NCBI RefSeq assembly: GCF_030272615.1 | Contig: NW_026729296.1 | Span: 47,036 to 111,035 of the forward strand | Length of the DNA: 64,000 nucleotides | Source: Cryptomeria japonica | Lineage: Eukaryota > Streptophyta > Pinopsida > Cupressales > Cupressaceae | Direction of reading: 5' to 3' | Shown: piece by piece, positions 23,993 to 36,261 of the stretch | Layout: each line of letters starts with the position of its first letter | Position numbering within the stretch: position 1 is the first letter of the stretch | Made by a program: the position numbers and the translations under genes | The notes under the pieces: model-generated | Databases searched by the model: none | Told to the model about the DNA's origin: nothing | What the model saw: the letters and a program-made list of their open reading frames with translations, nothing else

Positions 23993-26900
23993 ATGGGGTC
24001 TAAACAACGTCAGAAGAAGAAACAAAGGAGGAAGTTGACCATCAAGTAAATTCAAGAAGAACGAGAGGAGGCCAAATGCCAAAGGGATAGAAGAATGACG
24101 ATTTGACAAATGAATAATCCCGATGCTTTTGGATCCACAACAATGGAAGAGACAAACATTCAAGATGATGCCTTGGGGGATCAGATGGAGGTCGATGATG
24201 CAATTATGGATGATGATGATGTGAATGAAATAATTATGAAGAATATTCCAAGTATAACATCCTCAAATCCAGGTACATCTTCAAATTATCCAGGTACATC
24301 TTCAAATCCTTCTTTGCAAGACATGGATAATGTGATTATAGGTAATATTCATATTGCTGATTTAGTAGAAGCAGGATATACCAATGTTGAGATTTATAGA
24401 ATTGTCCATGAAAATGAAAACCTTCATGTTGGTAAAGATGAAATTCTTTTGAATGTTGAAACTAAAATTCCTTTTGAACATGGTGAAAATGAAAATTCTC
24501 CAATTGTTGAAGATCAGGGAAATTTTTTAATAAAAATTGAAAAAAATGTTTTGGATAATCTTCCTGGTAAGATTTCTTGGAGACAAATAAGAACATATGC
24601 CAATAGAATATACAAAGAATTTTTTTATCAAAAAAAACTTGCAATTCAATGTCAACTTATGATGCAATTGATGAGAATGTGGAAAATGAGAAAAGTGATG
24701 AAAAAAATAGGCATCTATGTGAAACCATAAAAAAAAGATGAATCTGTTAAGCATGTTATGTCTACTGTTGCAAGTGCCATTGAATCTATTGGTACAATGA
24801 GTCGATCTAAAGATAAGAATGCGACGCGATGAGCTATAGCAACTGCCATAGTGAATAAAGAAACCTTGAATAAAAGGATGGTAAGCAACATTAGTGGAAT
24901 TTTAAAGATGCATCCTAAAACATTGGTTAGAGCAGCTAAAAGAAGAGAAAGTATTGAAAGTGATCCAATCAACCAAAGTTGGAGTTTTAGTGGTAGACTT
25001 TGTAGGTCATATATGAAATTGATTATTGAAGTGAAATCTTTGGTTGAAAAGTTTTGGCATGATAATACAAGGGTATCATCTAATGCTAGAGATGTTCTAA
25101 AGTTGAGAGTGGGGTGTAAAATTTGTGACCCTCATCCAAAACACCTATTAGACACAACTCAAACTGAATTTTATAGAAAATTTTTGGATGAAGTTTTGTT
25201 ACCTGGAAATATCACTATAAGTCAAAGATCATTTGAAAAATGCAAGCTTTGGTATGTGAAAATTAACAAGCAAAGAGTCTCTTGTTGTTGTAAAACACAC
25301 ATGCAATTTTATTACTATTATGATGTTTTTTGATACATACATTGTGTTTTGCATAGTAACATGCTTATCCAAGAATGTGGTATTGATATGGCACCTGAAT
25401 CAATCAAAGAATTTGTAGCAAGTTTATTTTGTCAAAGAACTGATGGACAATTATTTTATTTACATTCATGTATCTCTGGACAATGTTCTAGTTGTGGCAA
25501 TTTTTCATCACTAGTAGAACGTATGCATGAGAGTAGTGAAACTGATTTTGGACAACAACTAGTGCATGTTAGAAGATTTAAGAATGTTGAGTATCCCTTA
25601 AAGGATGGGAAAATAGGAAAGCATGTCGATTTAATCACAGAGAAGGTTAGTGTACATGCATTCATGTCAGAATTTAAAAGTAAGATTGTACCAAAATATG
25701 TGACACACTCTCAACATGCTAGATGGCTTGATTCTCAATTTCGCACATGTAGAAATACATTTCCAGTTGTAAGTATACTATCAATGGTGGACTTTGCAGA
25801 AAACTATACTCTTAAGCCACGAGAGGAAATTCAATCTCAATATTACAATTCCACTCAAGTTGCTATTTTTGTTCATATTGTTTATAGACACATAGATGAT
25901 AGCACAAAGGATGATAGAAAAATCCTAAGGGAGTATCATTTCTATGTGAGTGATAATAGGATGCACTCGTCAGAGTTTGTTCAATATTGTTTCAGCATAT
26001 TTTATAGAAATATAAGAGAAAGAGGAATCCAAATGATAGAACATCTTATATGGTCAGATAATTGTACTGGACAATTCAAGAATGCTCAAATGTTTTATTG
26101 GTTAAGCAGGGCTCACAAGGAATACAATATCCAACATATATGGAGTTTTTTTGAAGTTGGACATGGCAAAGGAGAACATGATAGAGCTGGTGCATGTGTT
26201 AAAAGAATTCTCGCTAGAGAGCAATTAAAATTTGAAGATAATATAAAATTTAAAGATGCACGTGCAATTGTAGATTGGTGCAACACAACCTTATCTACTG
26301 GATCAAGTGTGAACTCTACAATTCAACGATTCTTTTGGTTAGTTGAAGAGGAAAACATTGTGCTGAAACTTGATTGTGAGACAATTAGCGAATCAAAAAA
26401 ATGGCATTCATTTAAGAGTTCAAATGCAAGCACATGGACTGTATGGATAAGGGAACTTGCATGTTTTTGTCAGTTTTGTATTTCAGGTGATTCTGATGTA
26501 TGTGAGAATACTGAATGGGTTGAAGATTGGAATCAAAGATCGTTGACTCCTACTCAAGCATAAGATCAGATTAACACAATTGAAGATAATGATGAACTAT
26601 TTGCATTAGATGATTATGATCATGTTTTAGACCTTGTATAGAAAGGTAATCATTTTTTATTATTTTGTTGGCCATTTAATAAAATTAGTTTCAAACTTTT
26701 TGATATTTAGTGTAAATTAAAAATGATATTTTTTTAATTCTAAATTGTGATAATTTATTAACTTTTTGTTTGTCTAGGACATGTGTATGTCGTTGTTGCA
26801 CCCAAGGACAATGAAGAGGAAACATAATATTGGTTGGCTCGATGTGTTGAGACTAAACACAAAGTATTTAATCCTCAAGAAGATGATGATGGTTTTCATT

Positions 26901-27163
26901 ATCCGACTGGCTCAATGGTAGTTGTTGGAACTTGGCTAAGGAAATATTTGACAAGGTAGAATGGTTTGCCTACTTTTGAAGATTATGAAACACATAAGAA
27001 GATAATACATTACTCACATTTGATTGTTGCAACAAATATACAACTAGTGAGATATCGTGACAGACCTAGTAATAAAAAGTTGTGGACAATTTCTTTGGAA
27101 GATCATGAGACAATTATAGATGCTTTGGAAAAAAGAGAGGATGTAGATGGTACAATGGAATAA
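23993..27163 (+). pseudogene. Decayed DDE/D-type transposase gene
   Basis: A start codon at 23993 is followed by a basic N-terminus (KQRQKKKQRRK). The frame is constant to 26563 apart from a compensated shift between homopolymers near 24625 and 24730. At least five in-frame stops interrupt it (near 24047, 24104, 24728, 24830 and 25331). A cysteine-rich part (CKICDPHPKH, about 25115; HSCISGQCSSCG, about 25465) precedes the catalytic-like motifs VDFAENY (about 25787), WSDNCTGQFKN (about 26051) and GHGKGEHDRAGACVKR (about 26160). A GT-AG intron (about 26646-26777) leads to a last exon with a YWLARCVE motif. The D, D and D/E spacing and the motif wording recall a metazoan transposase-like family with SDGxxxQYKN and HGKGxxDGxG signatures; this is from memory. 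The gene cannot now make a full-length protein. Confidence 0.75.
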
Positions 27164-27524
27164 GTATTTAAATAAAGAGGTATGTATACATGTTAAATGT
27201 ATATATGTATATATTGTGTACATGTATAATTTCTTTTTATTACATACCATTTGATCAAATAGATGGTTTAAATATTATTGTTTGATATATAAAGGTCCAT
27301 CCCCTTATTGAGAGCTCTTACACAATTGCATTACATGTAATGGAATAAGTATTTAATATATAGAGGTACGTATACTTGTTTTAAAATTATGTATGTCTTT
27401 TGAAATGATTTAAATTGATATTATAAAATGCTTTTTAAATATATATACCTATTTTCATAATTCATTTAAAATGTGAACTTGACTATTTTGCACTTTCATC
27501 TAGATTCTAATTTTTTTTGTCCTT

Positions 27525-28860
27525 GTTATTTTGATCCCCTTAAGCCACATATCCCAATTGTACACCCATCCCCTTAAGTTAAGTCATGTCCTAATCAATT
27601 AATTTCCCCTTAAGCCATGCCCTATAATTTACTTCAAATGATCCTCTTTTAAGGCACATGTCCTATCTCTAGTTTGATCCCCGTAAGCCACATGTCCCAA
27701 TTGTACACCCATCCCCTTAGGCCAAGCCATGTCCTAATCAATTAATCTCCCCTTATGCCATGTCCTATAATTTACTTCAAATGATCCTCTTTTAAGGCAC
27801 ATGTCCTATTTCTAGTTTAATCCCCTTAAGCCACATGTCCCAATCGTACACCCATCCCCTTAAGCCGAGTCATGTCCTAATCAATTAATTTCCCCTTAAT
27901 TCATGTCCTATAATTTACTTCAAATGATCCTATTTTAAGCAACATGTCTTATTTCTAGTTTGATCCCCTTAAGCCACATGTCCCAATTGTACACCCATGC
28001 CCTTAAGCCGAGTCATGTCCTAATCAATCAATCTCCCCTTAAGCCATGTCCTATAATTTAGTTCAAATGATCCTCTTTTAAGGCACACGTCCTATTTCTA
28101 GTTTGATCCCCTTAAGCCACATGTCTCAATTGTACACTCATCCCCTTAAGTCAAGTCATGTCCTAATCAATTAATTTCCCCTTAAGTCATGTCCTATAAT
28201 TTACTTCAAATGATCCTCTTTTAAGCAACATGTCTTATTTTTAGTTTGATCCCCTTAAGCCACATGTCCCAATTGTACACCCATGCCCTTAAACCGAGTC
28301 ATGTCCTAATCAATTAATCTCCCCTTAATCCATGTCTTATAATTTAGTTCAAAGGATCCTCTTTTAAGGCACATGTCTTATTTCTAGTTTGATCCCCTTA
28401 AGCCACATGTCCCAATTGTACACCCATCCCCTTAAGCCGAGTCATGTCCTAATAAATTAATTTCCCCTTAAGTCATGTCCTATAATTTACTTCAAATGAT
28501 CATCTTTTAAGAAACATGTCTTATTTCTAGTTTGATCCCCTTAAGCCACATGTCCCAATTGTACACCCATCCCCTTAAGCCGAGTCATGTCCTAATCAAT
28601 TAATCTCCCCTTAAGCCATATCCTATAATTTAGTTCAAATGATCCTCTTTTAACCTGGCACATGTCCTATTTCTAGTTTGATCCCCTTAAGACACATGTC
28701 CCGATTGTACACCCATCCCCTTAAGCCGAGTCATGTCCTAATCAATTAATTTCCCCTTAAGTCATGTCCTATAATTTACTTCAAATGATCCTCTTTTAAG
28801 CAACATGTCTTATTTCCAGTTTGATCCCCTTAAGCCACATGTCCTAGTTTTAACTTAAAT
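27525..28860 (+). repeat. Tandem array, ~143 bp unit, about nine copies
   Basis: Each unit carries GATCCCCTTAAGCCACATGT, a second CCCCTTAAGCCGAGTCATGT, TCCTAATCAATTAAT and AATGATCCTCTTTTAAG. The units differ by substitutions and small indels. CTTAAG occurs up to three times per unit. The complementary form of the unit occurs at 32590-32700, across the second gene. Confidence 0.85.
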
Positions 28861-30134
28861 TCACCCCCCTAGATTTAAATCCTATATATAATATATATCT
28901 ACCTATTTTTTTTGGTTGTAGGTTTATCTTAAAGTAGTTTTTTGTTGTTGGTGGCATGTGAAACGAGTTCATGAATCCTTAGAATTAAATCAAGATTTCC
29001 AATGAATTGGCAAGCATCATTTTTTTTGTTAAATGTTTAGTTTCAATTTCTATATTTGATGTTTTTCAATGATAAATTGTTCAATTGCTTAAATAATTTC
29101 CCCTTTTAAGTCACATGTCCTAATTGGTATGTATGCATCATTTTTCTGGTTAAATTTGACTTATTTAATTTATTTTTGTATTTTTAATTAAATTTGAATT
29201 AGTTAATATACATGCATTTAATAAATTATTTCTAATTAAATTATGATTAATTTTTTTTTTTGTGCATGTACGTACATCTTGTTACCAGGCTTTTAATTGT
29301 GGAGATCTAATTTAAAATCTCTAGATTGCTTTTGAAACTGTGGAGATCTAATTTATCTAGATCACTTTTGAAACTGCTTTTAATGTCTTAGATTGGATCA
29401 AACTTATATAATACTTTAGATTTCAGAATATTGAGTTAGACTTTAATATATATAGATTTAATACGTGTGGATCTTGAAATTTTTTAATTTGAGATGCATG
29501 GATGAAGCTAAATTATTATATATTCAAGAGATGCACCTGGATTAAACTTTTTTATATTTAAGCTTTTAGTATGTATATATGTGTGCATGTACATGTTAAT
29601 TTTAGATATTATCAATTGCTTTGAATTAAATTTTTAATGTATACAACATTTGTGTGTGTACACATGTTTTATTTGGAAAAATATCAAAATTGTAAGTGTT
29701 TTTTTTTAATACATGATATATATGTACATGTGTACAAGTGTGCTATTTTTATAAATATCAATTGCTCATGTGTGTATATGTGTTCAATTGCACTTGCTAT
29801 TTTGATAAATATATATATTCAAGAGATGCACCTGGATTAAACTTTTATAAATATCAATTGCTCATACTACATATGTGTGTTCAATTGCACTCGCTTCATT
29901 TATTTTTAATCTATTTATTTAGTTTTAGTAACATGTACGTACACATACACATACATATATAGATTTAGATTAAAAATAAATGAAATTTACATATAGCTCG
30001 AGATGATTATAAATAAATAAATATATGTATAAATATAATGTCCATGAAACACATGTATGTATGTGTACTAGAGAAGTGAACACTCCAACGTAAAACATAG
30101 TAAAACACACATACATACACACACACACACACAC

Positions 30135-30182
<48 letters not shown>

Positions 30183-30218
30183 AAATTCAATTATAAGTTC
30201 AATAGCACATACATGTAC
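28861..30218. other. Spacer inside the DNA transposon, with simple repeats
   Basis: AT-rich, no gene recognised. A 30-bp direct repeat (starting ATTCAAGAGATGCACCTGG) occurs at about 29521 and 29818. A compound microsatellite (CA)n(TA)n lies at 30117-30175. Confidence 0.55.
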
Positions 30219-32216
30219 ATGTGTAGGCTCATCTCCTCTAGACTCTACTGAGGGCTCTATATCTCTAGGTGCTATAGGGGTAGTCGATGGCACTGGTATC
30301 TCATGCTATATATAGTACATGTACACACACACACACATATATAGATCAAGATCAATTGATGATTTAAAATAGAAATTTAGATCTAATTTATATTTAAAAT
30401 GTTCATTTTGAACTAGAGATACTTTAATGTTCATATGCATACATACCTGACTCAGATCATCTCCTCTAGGCATTATAGTATATGGGGCGACATAAACAAA
30501 AACTCCACTATCAACAAGATCCTACAAGGTATTTAAAAAAGAGTTGCACGTGTCAATCATATGCATGCATGTGTACATATATTATATAATATACAAATTA
30601 ATTTAATTTTTAAATAAAACATGATTCTGAAACTTGTATCAATTTGTTTTAATTTAAATCAACATTAAATACCTGAAATGCAAATGATGTCTGTAGAAAA
30701 CTATCAAGAGGATCAAGATGATCATATGGCCCATCTGGATGTAAACTCATCCCAATGGTCATGTCCACCTATACAACAAAATTAATTAAATCCAGATATT
30801 AAATCAAATGTACATGATGTTTATTTATTTATTTAAAATATTGAATGTAAGTGTGATGAACAAAATTAATTAAATCTCTAAATATATATAAATTAAGATA
30901 GAGTGTCAACGTACCGAATCTCTCTTCTCATTTGCAACAACCAATGCTAGAGGACCTGCACTCACCATAGTGTCAGATGGGTAATCCGACGTGGAAGTTG
31001 GTGTCGTAGTGGCCCCAAACATGGGCTAGAGACATGTAAATGTGTAAATAGTGAAGACATATAGATAGAGAGATCTATATAAATTTTTTATATATATATA
31101 TATAACTGCAAATTGTACATGTATGTACTAGATCTCCCCATACCTGTTTACCATGTAAATCATGATCTTTGGGATGATCATCGACACAAAAAAAATCAAC
31201 ATATGAACCAATATTATCATGATTAGTGGATGCTCCCCGTGTAGCTGAAGAGGATGGACCATGATGTGAACTCGAAGCAAGGTCTGGACCATCACAAGGC
31301 CCATAGCATAGCCGATGGCAACTCATACAAAAATGAGGTGTCGATGTATGTGGAATGGTTGTACTCATGTCAACATCATCCTCACTAGTGTCAATGTCAC
31401 CACGGTCCAACAAATCAGCTGTCTATTGACTAAGGCTACCAGTGAGTGTGGTCAATGAGTCCAATGTGGAGATAACATAACACTGATGAAAAGTCATAGG
31501 TATAATAGGCATAGGAGCCACAATGGCTTGGTGACAGGCAGGTCTATTGGGGTCAATACATGCCACCACCAACACCCTAGAATGCTCTTATATCAAAATA
31601 ATTAGGCTTTAAACCCAAAACAAACTCTACATATAATTTTCTCAAGAAGTATAAAGGGCACTCTAAGTTAGCATGTGGTGAAGTATCAAATACCATCTGC
31701 CATTGATCCCAAAAATTATCGGCCATGCCCCGATGTGTACACCACCCCATGGATATACAAGATTTGTTTGGTGGAATGGGTTCACCTATGATGGGGTTTG
31801 AAAAATATGGAACAAGGTGAGATTTGTCTATTCTTAGGTTCAAAATTTCCTTATAGGAGAGGCCATCAGAATAAAACCAACGTCTCTCCTCTCTCCATGC
31901 TCGATGTGAATCGAGCTTTGCATCTATAGACCTAATTGCATCAATAACATTTTGCATCTTCGATGCAAAATGGTGCATGTGTGGGGATATATGTGGTGCT
32001 CTAAGGATCTCAATAACTTTCTCCTATATGAAAACAACATTCTCATCAATAATGGCTCGAAATCAAGCCTCAGCAGAATTAGGAGGTGGAGGATGATGAT
32101 CAAGTGGGGGTGGAGGTGGAGGAGGGGGTGGAGGTGGAGGAGGAGGTGGGGGTGGAGGTGGTGCACCATGGGCAGGGTCATCCTGGGGGGGGGGGTTGCT
32201 CAAGCCCTATTGCATT
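30219..32216 (-). pseudogene. Second gene of the DNA transposon, unknown product, multi-exon
   Basis: On minus, a polyproline tract (32180-32100) leads into a conserved-looking exon (32090-31577) with AWREERRWFYSDGLSYKEIL and MGWCTHRGMADNFWDQWQMV. This continues after a one-base shift near 31577 as a DPNRPACHQAIVAPMPIIP stretch and an acidic part with HFCMSCHRLCYGPCDG, to a GT donor near 31143. Further exons with AG/GT borders and an open frame follow at about 31025-30916, 30772-30674, 30523-30449 and 30300-30219. Stops near 32066, 32030 and 31425 are of the TGA/TAG type. I recognise no family. It converges on the transposase gene, so it could be an accessory or capture-type gene of this transposon. 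Confidence 0.5.
32100..32200 (+). repeat. GGTGGAGGT-type minisatellite and G run
   Basis: Short GGTGGAGG units that encode the polyproline tract on minus, followed by a G-run near 32187-32196. Confidence 0.6.
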
Positions 32217-32584
32217 AAGAAAATCTTATATATCAAACACATCCATGTGATCATGTGTATGTAATCTGAGCTCTGTATATATATATACACATGTACACAT
32301 GATACATTTAATTAAAAATCAAATAAAAATTTAAAATCTAACTTTTGAAACTAAAACATGAATTTAAATTACAAATAATTTTAAAACATGTACAATCTAC
32401 ATATATATATATATACATTGTAAACATATATACATATACAAACTCTACAAACAGATAAATATGATAAAAAATTTAATGTGTACATATGAAATCAAGAACA
32501 TGCACAATTTTACATATAATATATATGATCATGTACATAAGAATTTAAAATTTAACATCTACATGAAAATGTTTGTAATTAATC

Positions 32585-33843
32585 ATCAAGTGACACACAT
32601 GACTTAAGGGGATTGGCCTACAGTTAGGACACGTGGCTTAAGGGGATCAAACTAGAAATAGGATACTTTTGGCTTAAGGGGATAGGCCTAAATAGGTCGT
32701 AATTAAATTTAGCATCTACAAATTTTGTACTTAATCATTTAAGACATATGAATTAAAGGGATTGGCCTAACTAGGACAATTGACTTAAGGGGGTAGGCCT
32801 AATTAGGATGTATGTTAATAGATTGGCTTAAGGGGATAGATTGAATGTATGTTAATAGGGGAATTGTCGTAATAGTATGTTAAGAGGCCCATATGGTTGT
32901 AAATATAGTTAATTTAATGTACTTAGAATAGGAATTTCAAATTTAGCATCTACAAATTATAGGATGTATGTGGCTTAAGGGGACAAGCCTAAATTATAGG
33001 ATGTACGTGCATTTCCTAATTACATGTGTCTTAAGGGGACATGGTTGAAATTAAATTATATTTGATCATAACTAAGTTTAATAAATTAAATATATAGTTA
33101 ATAGGACCCATTTCATGCTATTTAATATATATGACATTTAATAATATATATACTTAATAGGTCCTATTATGTTAAAAGGGAAATTGTCATAATAATATGT
33201 TAAGAGGCCCGTATGGTTGTAAATATAGTTAATTTAATGTACTTAGAATAGGAATTTCAAATTTAGCATCTACAAATTATAGGATGTATGTGTCTTAAGG
33301 GGGCAAGCCTAAATTATAGGATGCACGTGCATTTCCTAATTACATGTGTCTCAAGGGGACATGGTTGAAATTAAATTACATTTGATCATAATTAAGTTTA
33401 ATAAATTGAATATATAGTTAATAGGACATATTTCATGTTATTTAATATATATAGAATTTAATAATATATATAGTTAATAGGTCCTAGTATGTTAAAAGGG
33501 GAATTGTCGTAATAGTATGTTAAGAGGCCCGTATGGTTGTAAATAGTTAATTTAATGTACTTAGAATAGGAATTTTAAATTTAGCATCTACAAATTATAG
33601 GATGTATGTGGCTTAAGAGGACAAGCCTAAATTATAGGAAGTACGTGCATTTCCTAATTATATGTGGCTTAAGAGTACAAGCCTAAATTATAGGATGTAC
33701 GTGTATTTCCTAATTACATGTGTCTTAAGGTGACATGGTCAAAATTAAATTACATTTGATCATAATTAAGTTTAATAAAATGAATATATAGTTAATAGGA
33801 CCTATTTCATGCTATTTAATATATATGGAATTTAATAATATAT
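32585..33843 (-). repeat. CTTAAG-bearing array, inverted relative to 27.5 kb (part 1)
   Basis: One unit complementary to the 143-bp array (32590-32700) is followed by longer direct repeats of about 315-320 bp. These start with GGAATTGTCGTAATAGTATG near 32866, 33180 and 33499 and contain GTGGCTTAAGGGGACAAGCC. The third unit is cut at 33848 by the gag-protease element and continues at 54292. Confidence 0.75.
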
Positions 33844-33848
33844 ATAGT

Positions 33849-35081
33849 TGTAGCGTCCTAAAATTGCGACACTTGCAATTTCGACTGCATTTCGGTCTTC
33901 ACGATGGCGACACAACATGCAACCTGAATGGAGACCCCGAAACTTGCTCACGACACTAAAAATTGCATTTTTCAAGCACCCTGGCCTGAACCTCCCTGCA
34001 CCCTGCTGTCCCGGGAGGTGGGACCAGAGCGCCCAGCGCTCAGCACCCTGATCCCCTAGGACCATGGCGCCCAACGCCCTGGTCCCTGGGCCTATTTTGG
34101 GCCCGGTCTCCTAGGGGACTTCGGGTCTTTTTGATTGCAATTTGGAAATTATTGTTCCCTGGTCGGCCTAAGGTCGGGAAAATCAGTCTTTTAACCCTAA
34201 TTGGCAAGTATATAAACTACATTTTTCTCTCTCATTTGGCATGGATGAGGAGGATATATGTAAAAGCGTGGAAACTATACTCAAGCATTCAAGCATTCCT
34301 TCTAAGTCTCCATTCAAGGCTAAGTGTTGCATTCAAGACAAGGATTCAACCATTGAAGAGGAGATCACTTACTACACGCTACAACATACAACAATACAAC
34401 AAACAACAACATCTATACCTTCGCACATAAGGATACAAACATCCTTAGAACAAGGTATTAGTACTTGTTTTATATTACAGACATTTACATTTACAGCATT
34501 TCTCATTTCTTGGTTAATTCCAAAACCGGGGTTTGACCTAAAGGCAAACCCCTAATCCCTAACCCCCCAATCATCTTCACTTTTCTGTGTGTAGGTTGCA
34601 GGTATGCGGCTGAAATTGAAGATATGGAATCCTTGTGCAGAGACGAATAGATCCCCCTTCGTTTCGCGGATTTTTCGGAGGACCGTGGCGCCGGGTGCCA
34701 TCGTCTCGACAAATTTTGCTCAAATTTACAGGACAGCGCCGTATCGACATTTTACTGCTAATTCCAGGTCCGCAGCTTCATCCTATATCCCTATCTCAGT
34801 TTATAAGCGAATCTTTGTCACTTTCTATGCATTCCTAGCTTAATTCTCCTATGCACATTCTTTACAAAAGAGGGTAGTCTTGCTGTCTTAACCCTTGAAA
34901 CACATTTAGCATCCAATCTTGCCTTGTGTGGGATTGGATCTTGTGAGTTTCAACCCCTCTTTTGAATGTAAAGTCTCTCCCTTAAGTGAAAACCATCAAC
35001 CCTAGCGAACCTCCCTTCTCTCTCCTCGGAGTTGGAAGAGGGGAGTGCAACTAGGGTTCGATTGCGATTTTCTGCTTTACA
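33849..35081 (+). repeat. 5' LTR of the gag-protease element
   Basis: 1233 bp. A GC-rich hairpin-prone block with AGCGCCCTGGTCC-like repeats (about 34020-34090) lies upstream of GTATATAAAC (about 34208), the probable TATA box. Confidence 0.9.
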
Positions 35082-35084
35082 TTT

Positions 35085-35103
35085 TGGTGAACCTGACGTG
35101 AAC
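35085..35103 (+). promoter_or_regulatory. Primer-binding site candidate
   Basis: TGGTGAACCTGACGTGAAC begins three bases after the LTR, the standard position. I cannot name the matching tRNA. Confidence 0.5.
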
Positions 35104-36261
35104 ATCCTTTCTGATTTTTCATGCTTAGATCTAAAAATTGATTCCTTGATTACATTTCCATGTTTGATCTTTTGCAAATTTTAGAGGTTAATTGCATAAA
35201 AACCCTAAATTTTCTTTTTGAAAATTGAACTTGTGAAATGTTTAATTGTTAATGCTTATTTTAGATCTTCCCTTCTATTACAAATTATCAATTCATATCT
35301 GTGCTTTAATTTTGAAAATTAAGTGGTTAAGTGTTAAAACCCTAATTTTTGAAACCCTCTTGATTCAACCTTTGTCCGACAATTTCACTGATCAAAACAT
35401 CTCCAAATCAGCTGTAACTTTGGATTCCGCAATAAAATCACAATATCTTTCATCCCTGAAAATTTGGAAAAAAGTTGCGAGGACCGTGTGCACTCCGAGC
35501 GCCATCGTCCCCGACATTTTTTCCGAAATTTTGGGAGCAAGATCTTACTGTATTTTCCTGCTAAAATCCAGAATTTTGGCTGATTTTATCAATTATAACA
35601 CTTTCAAAATTACAGTCAAAGTTGGTCTTGTGACTGCTTGGTTTAAGGCTTCTAATCATTCAAAAATCATCGAAATTGAAATTTTGTGTCAACATTGTGT
35701 TCTTACTGTCCTAAATCTGAAAAGTGTGTTTGCATTCATTCGAAATTTCAGTGCTTTATTCAAATTCTTGCAATTTGTGACTTTTGAAATTAAATGCTTA
35801 ATTACAACAAACTTTGATTTCCGCTTTCAAAATTGAATTTTGCATGAAATTGAGTCAACTTTTGAATTTCAAAATTTGCATTGCTTTTGACATTCCCTCT
35901 AAAATCATAAAATTCAAAATTTCAGTTTCCCTCTCTTTTTCAAAATTCAAATTTTGCGTTTTTTGACAATCTTGGTAGGGTTCAATTTTGAGATTGCAAC
36001 TTTAATTTGGCCTATCTACAGATCGTAAAATCACTCAATTTTTTCAGATTAGCTCTAAAATCATCATAACTTTCATCCCTGCAAATTTTGAAAAAAGTTG
36101 CAAGGACCGTGTTGCACTCCGAGCGCCACGGTCCCGGACATTTTTTCCAAAATTTCGAGAGACTGTCGTGATTGCATTTAACAGCTTAAATCTGGAAGAT
36201 TGGCTGGTTTTACTGAAAATTGCTACCTCTAAATTCAAAATTTTCTCTCTCTTTCTAGTGC
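35104..36261 (+). other. Long untranslated leader of the gag-protease element
   Basis: No coding character. It contains two diverged copies of a block (around 35450-35530 and 36060-36150) that includes GACCGTG...CACTCCGAGCGCCA, a feature shared with the LTR's own GGACCGTGGCGCCGGG segment near 34680. Confidence 0.6.

Noticed and set aside
27525-28860. Regularly spaced repeats resembling a CRISPR array
   Set aside because: The units are contiguous ~143-bp tandem repeats with no unique spacers, in plant nuclear DNA, and they drift by substitution as satellites do.
34131-35177. ORFs in and beside the gag-protease LTR
   Set aside because: The same frames recur in the 3' LTR at 53333-54048; they are LTR sequence, not genes.
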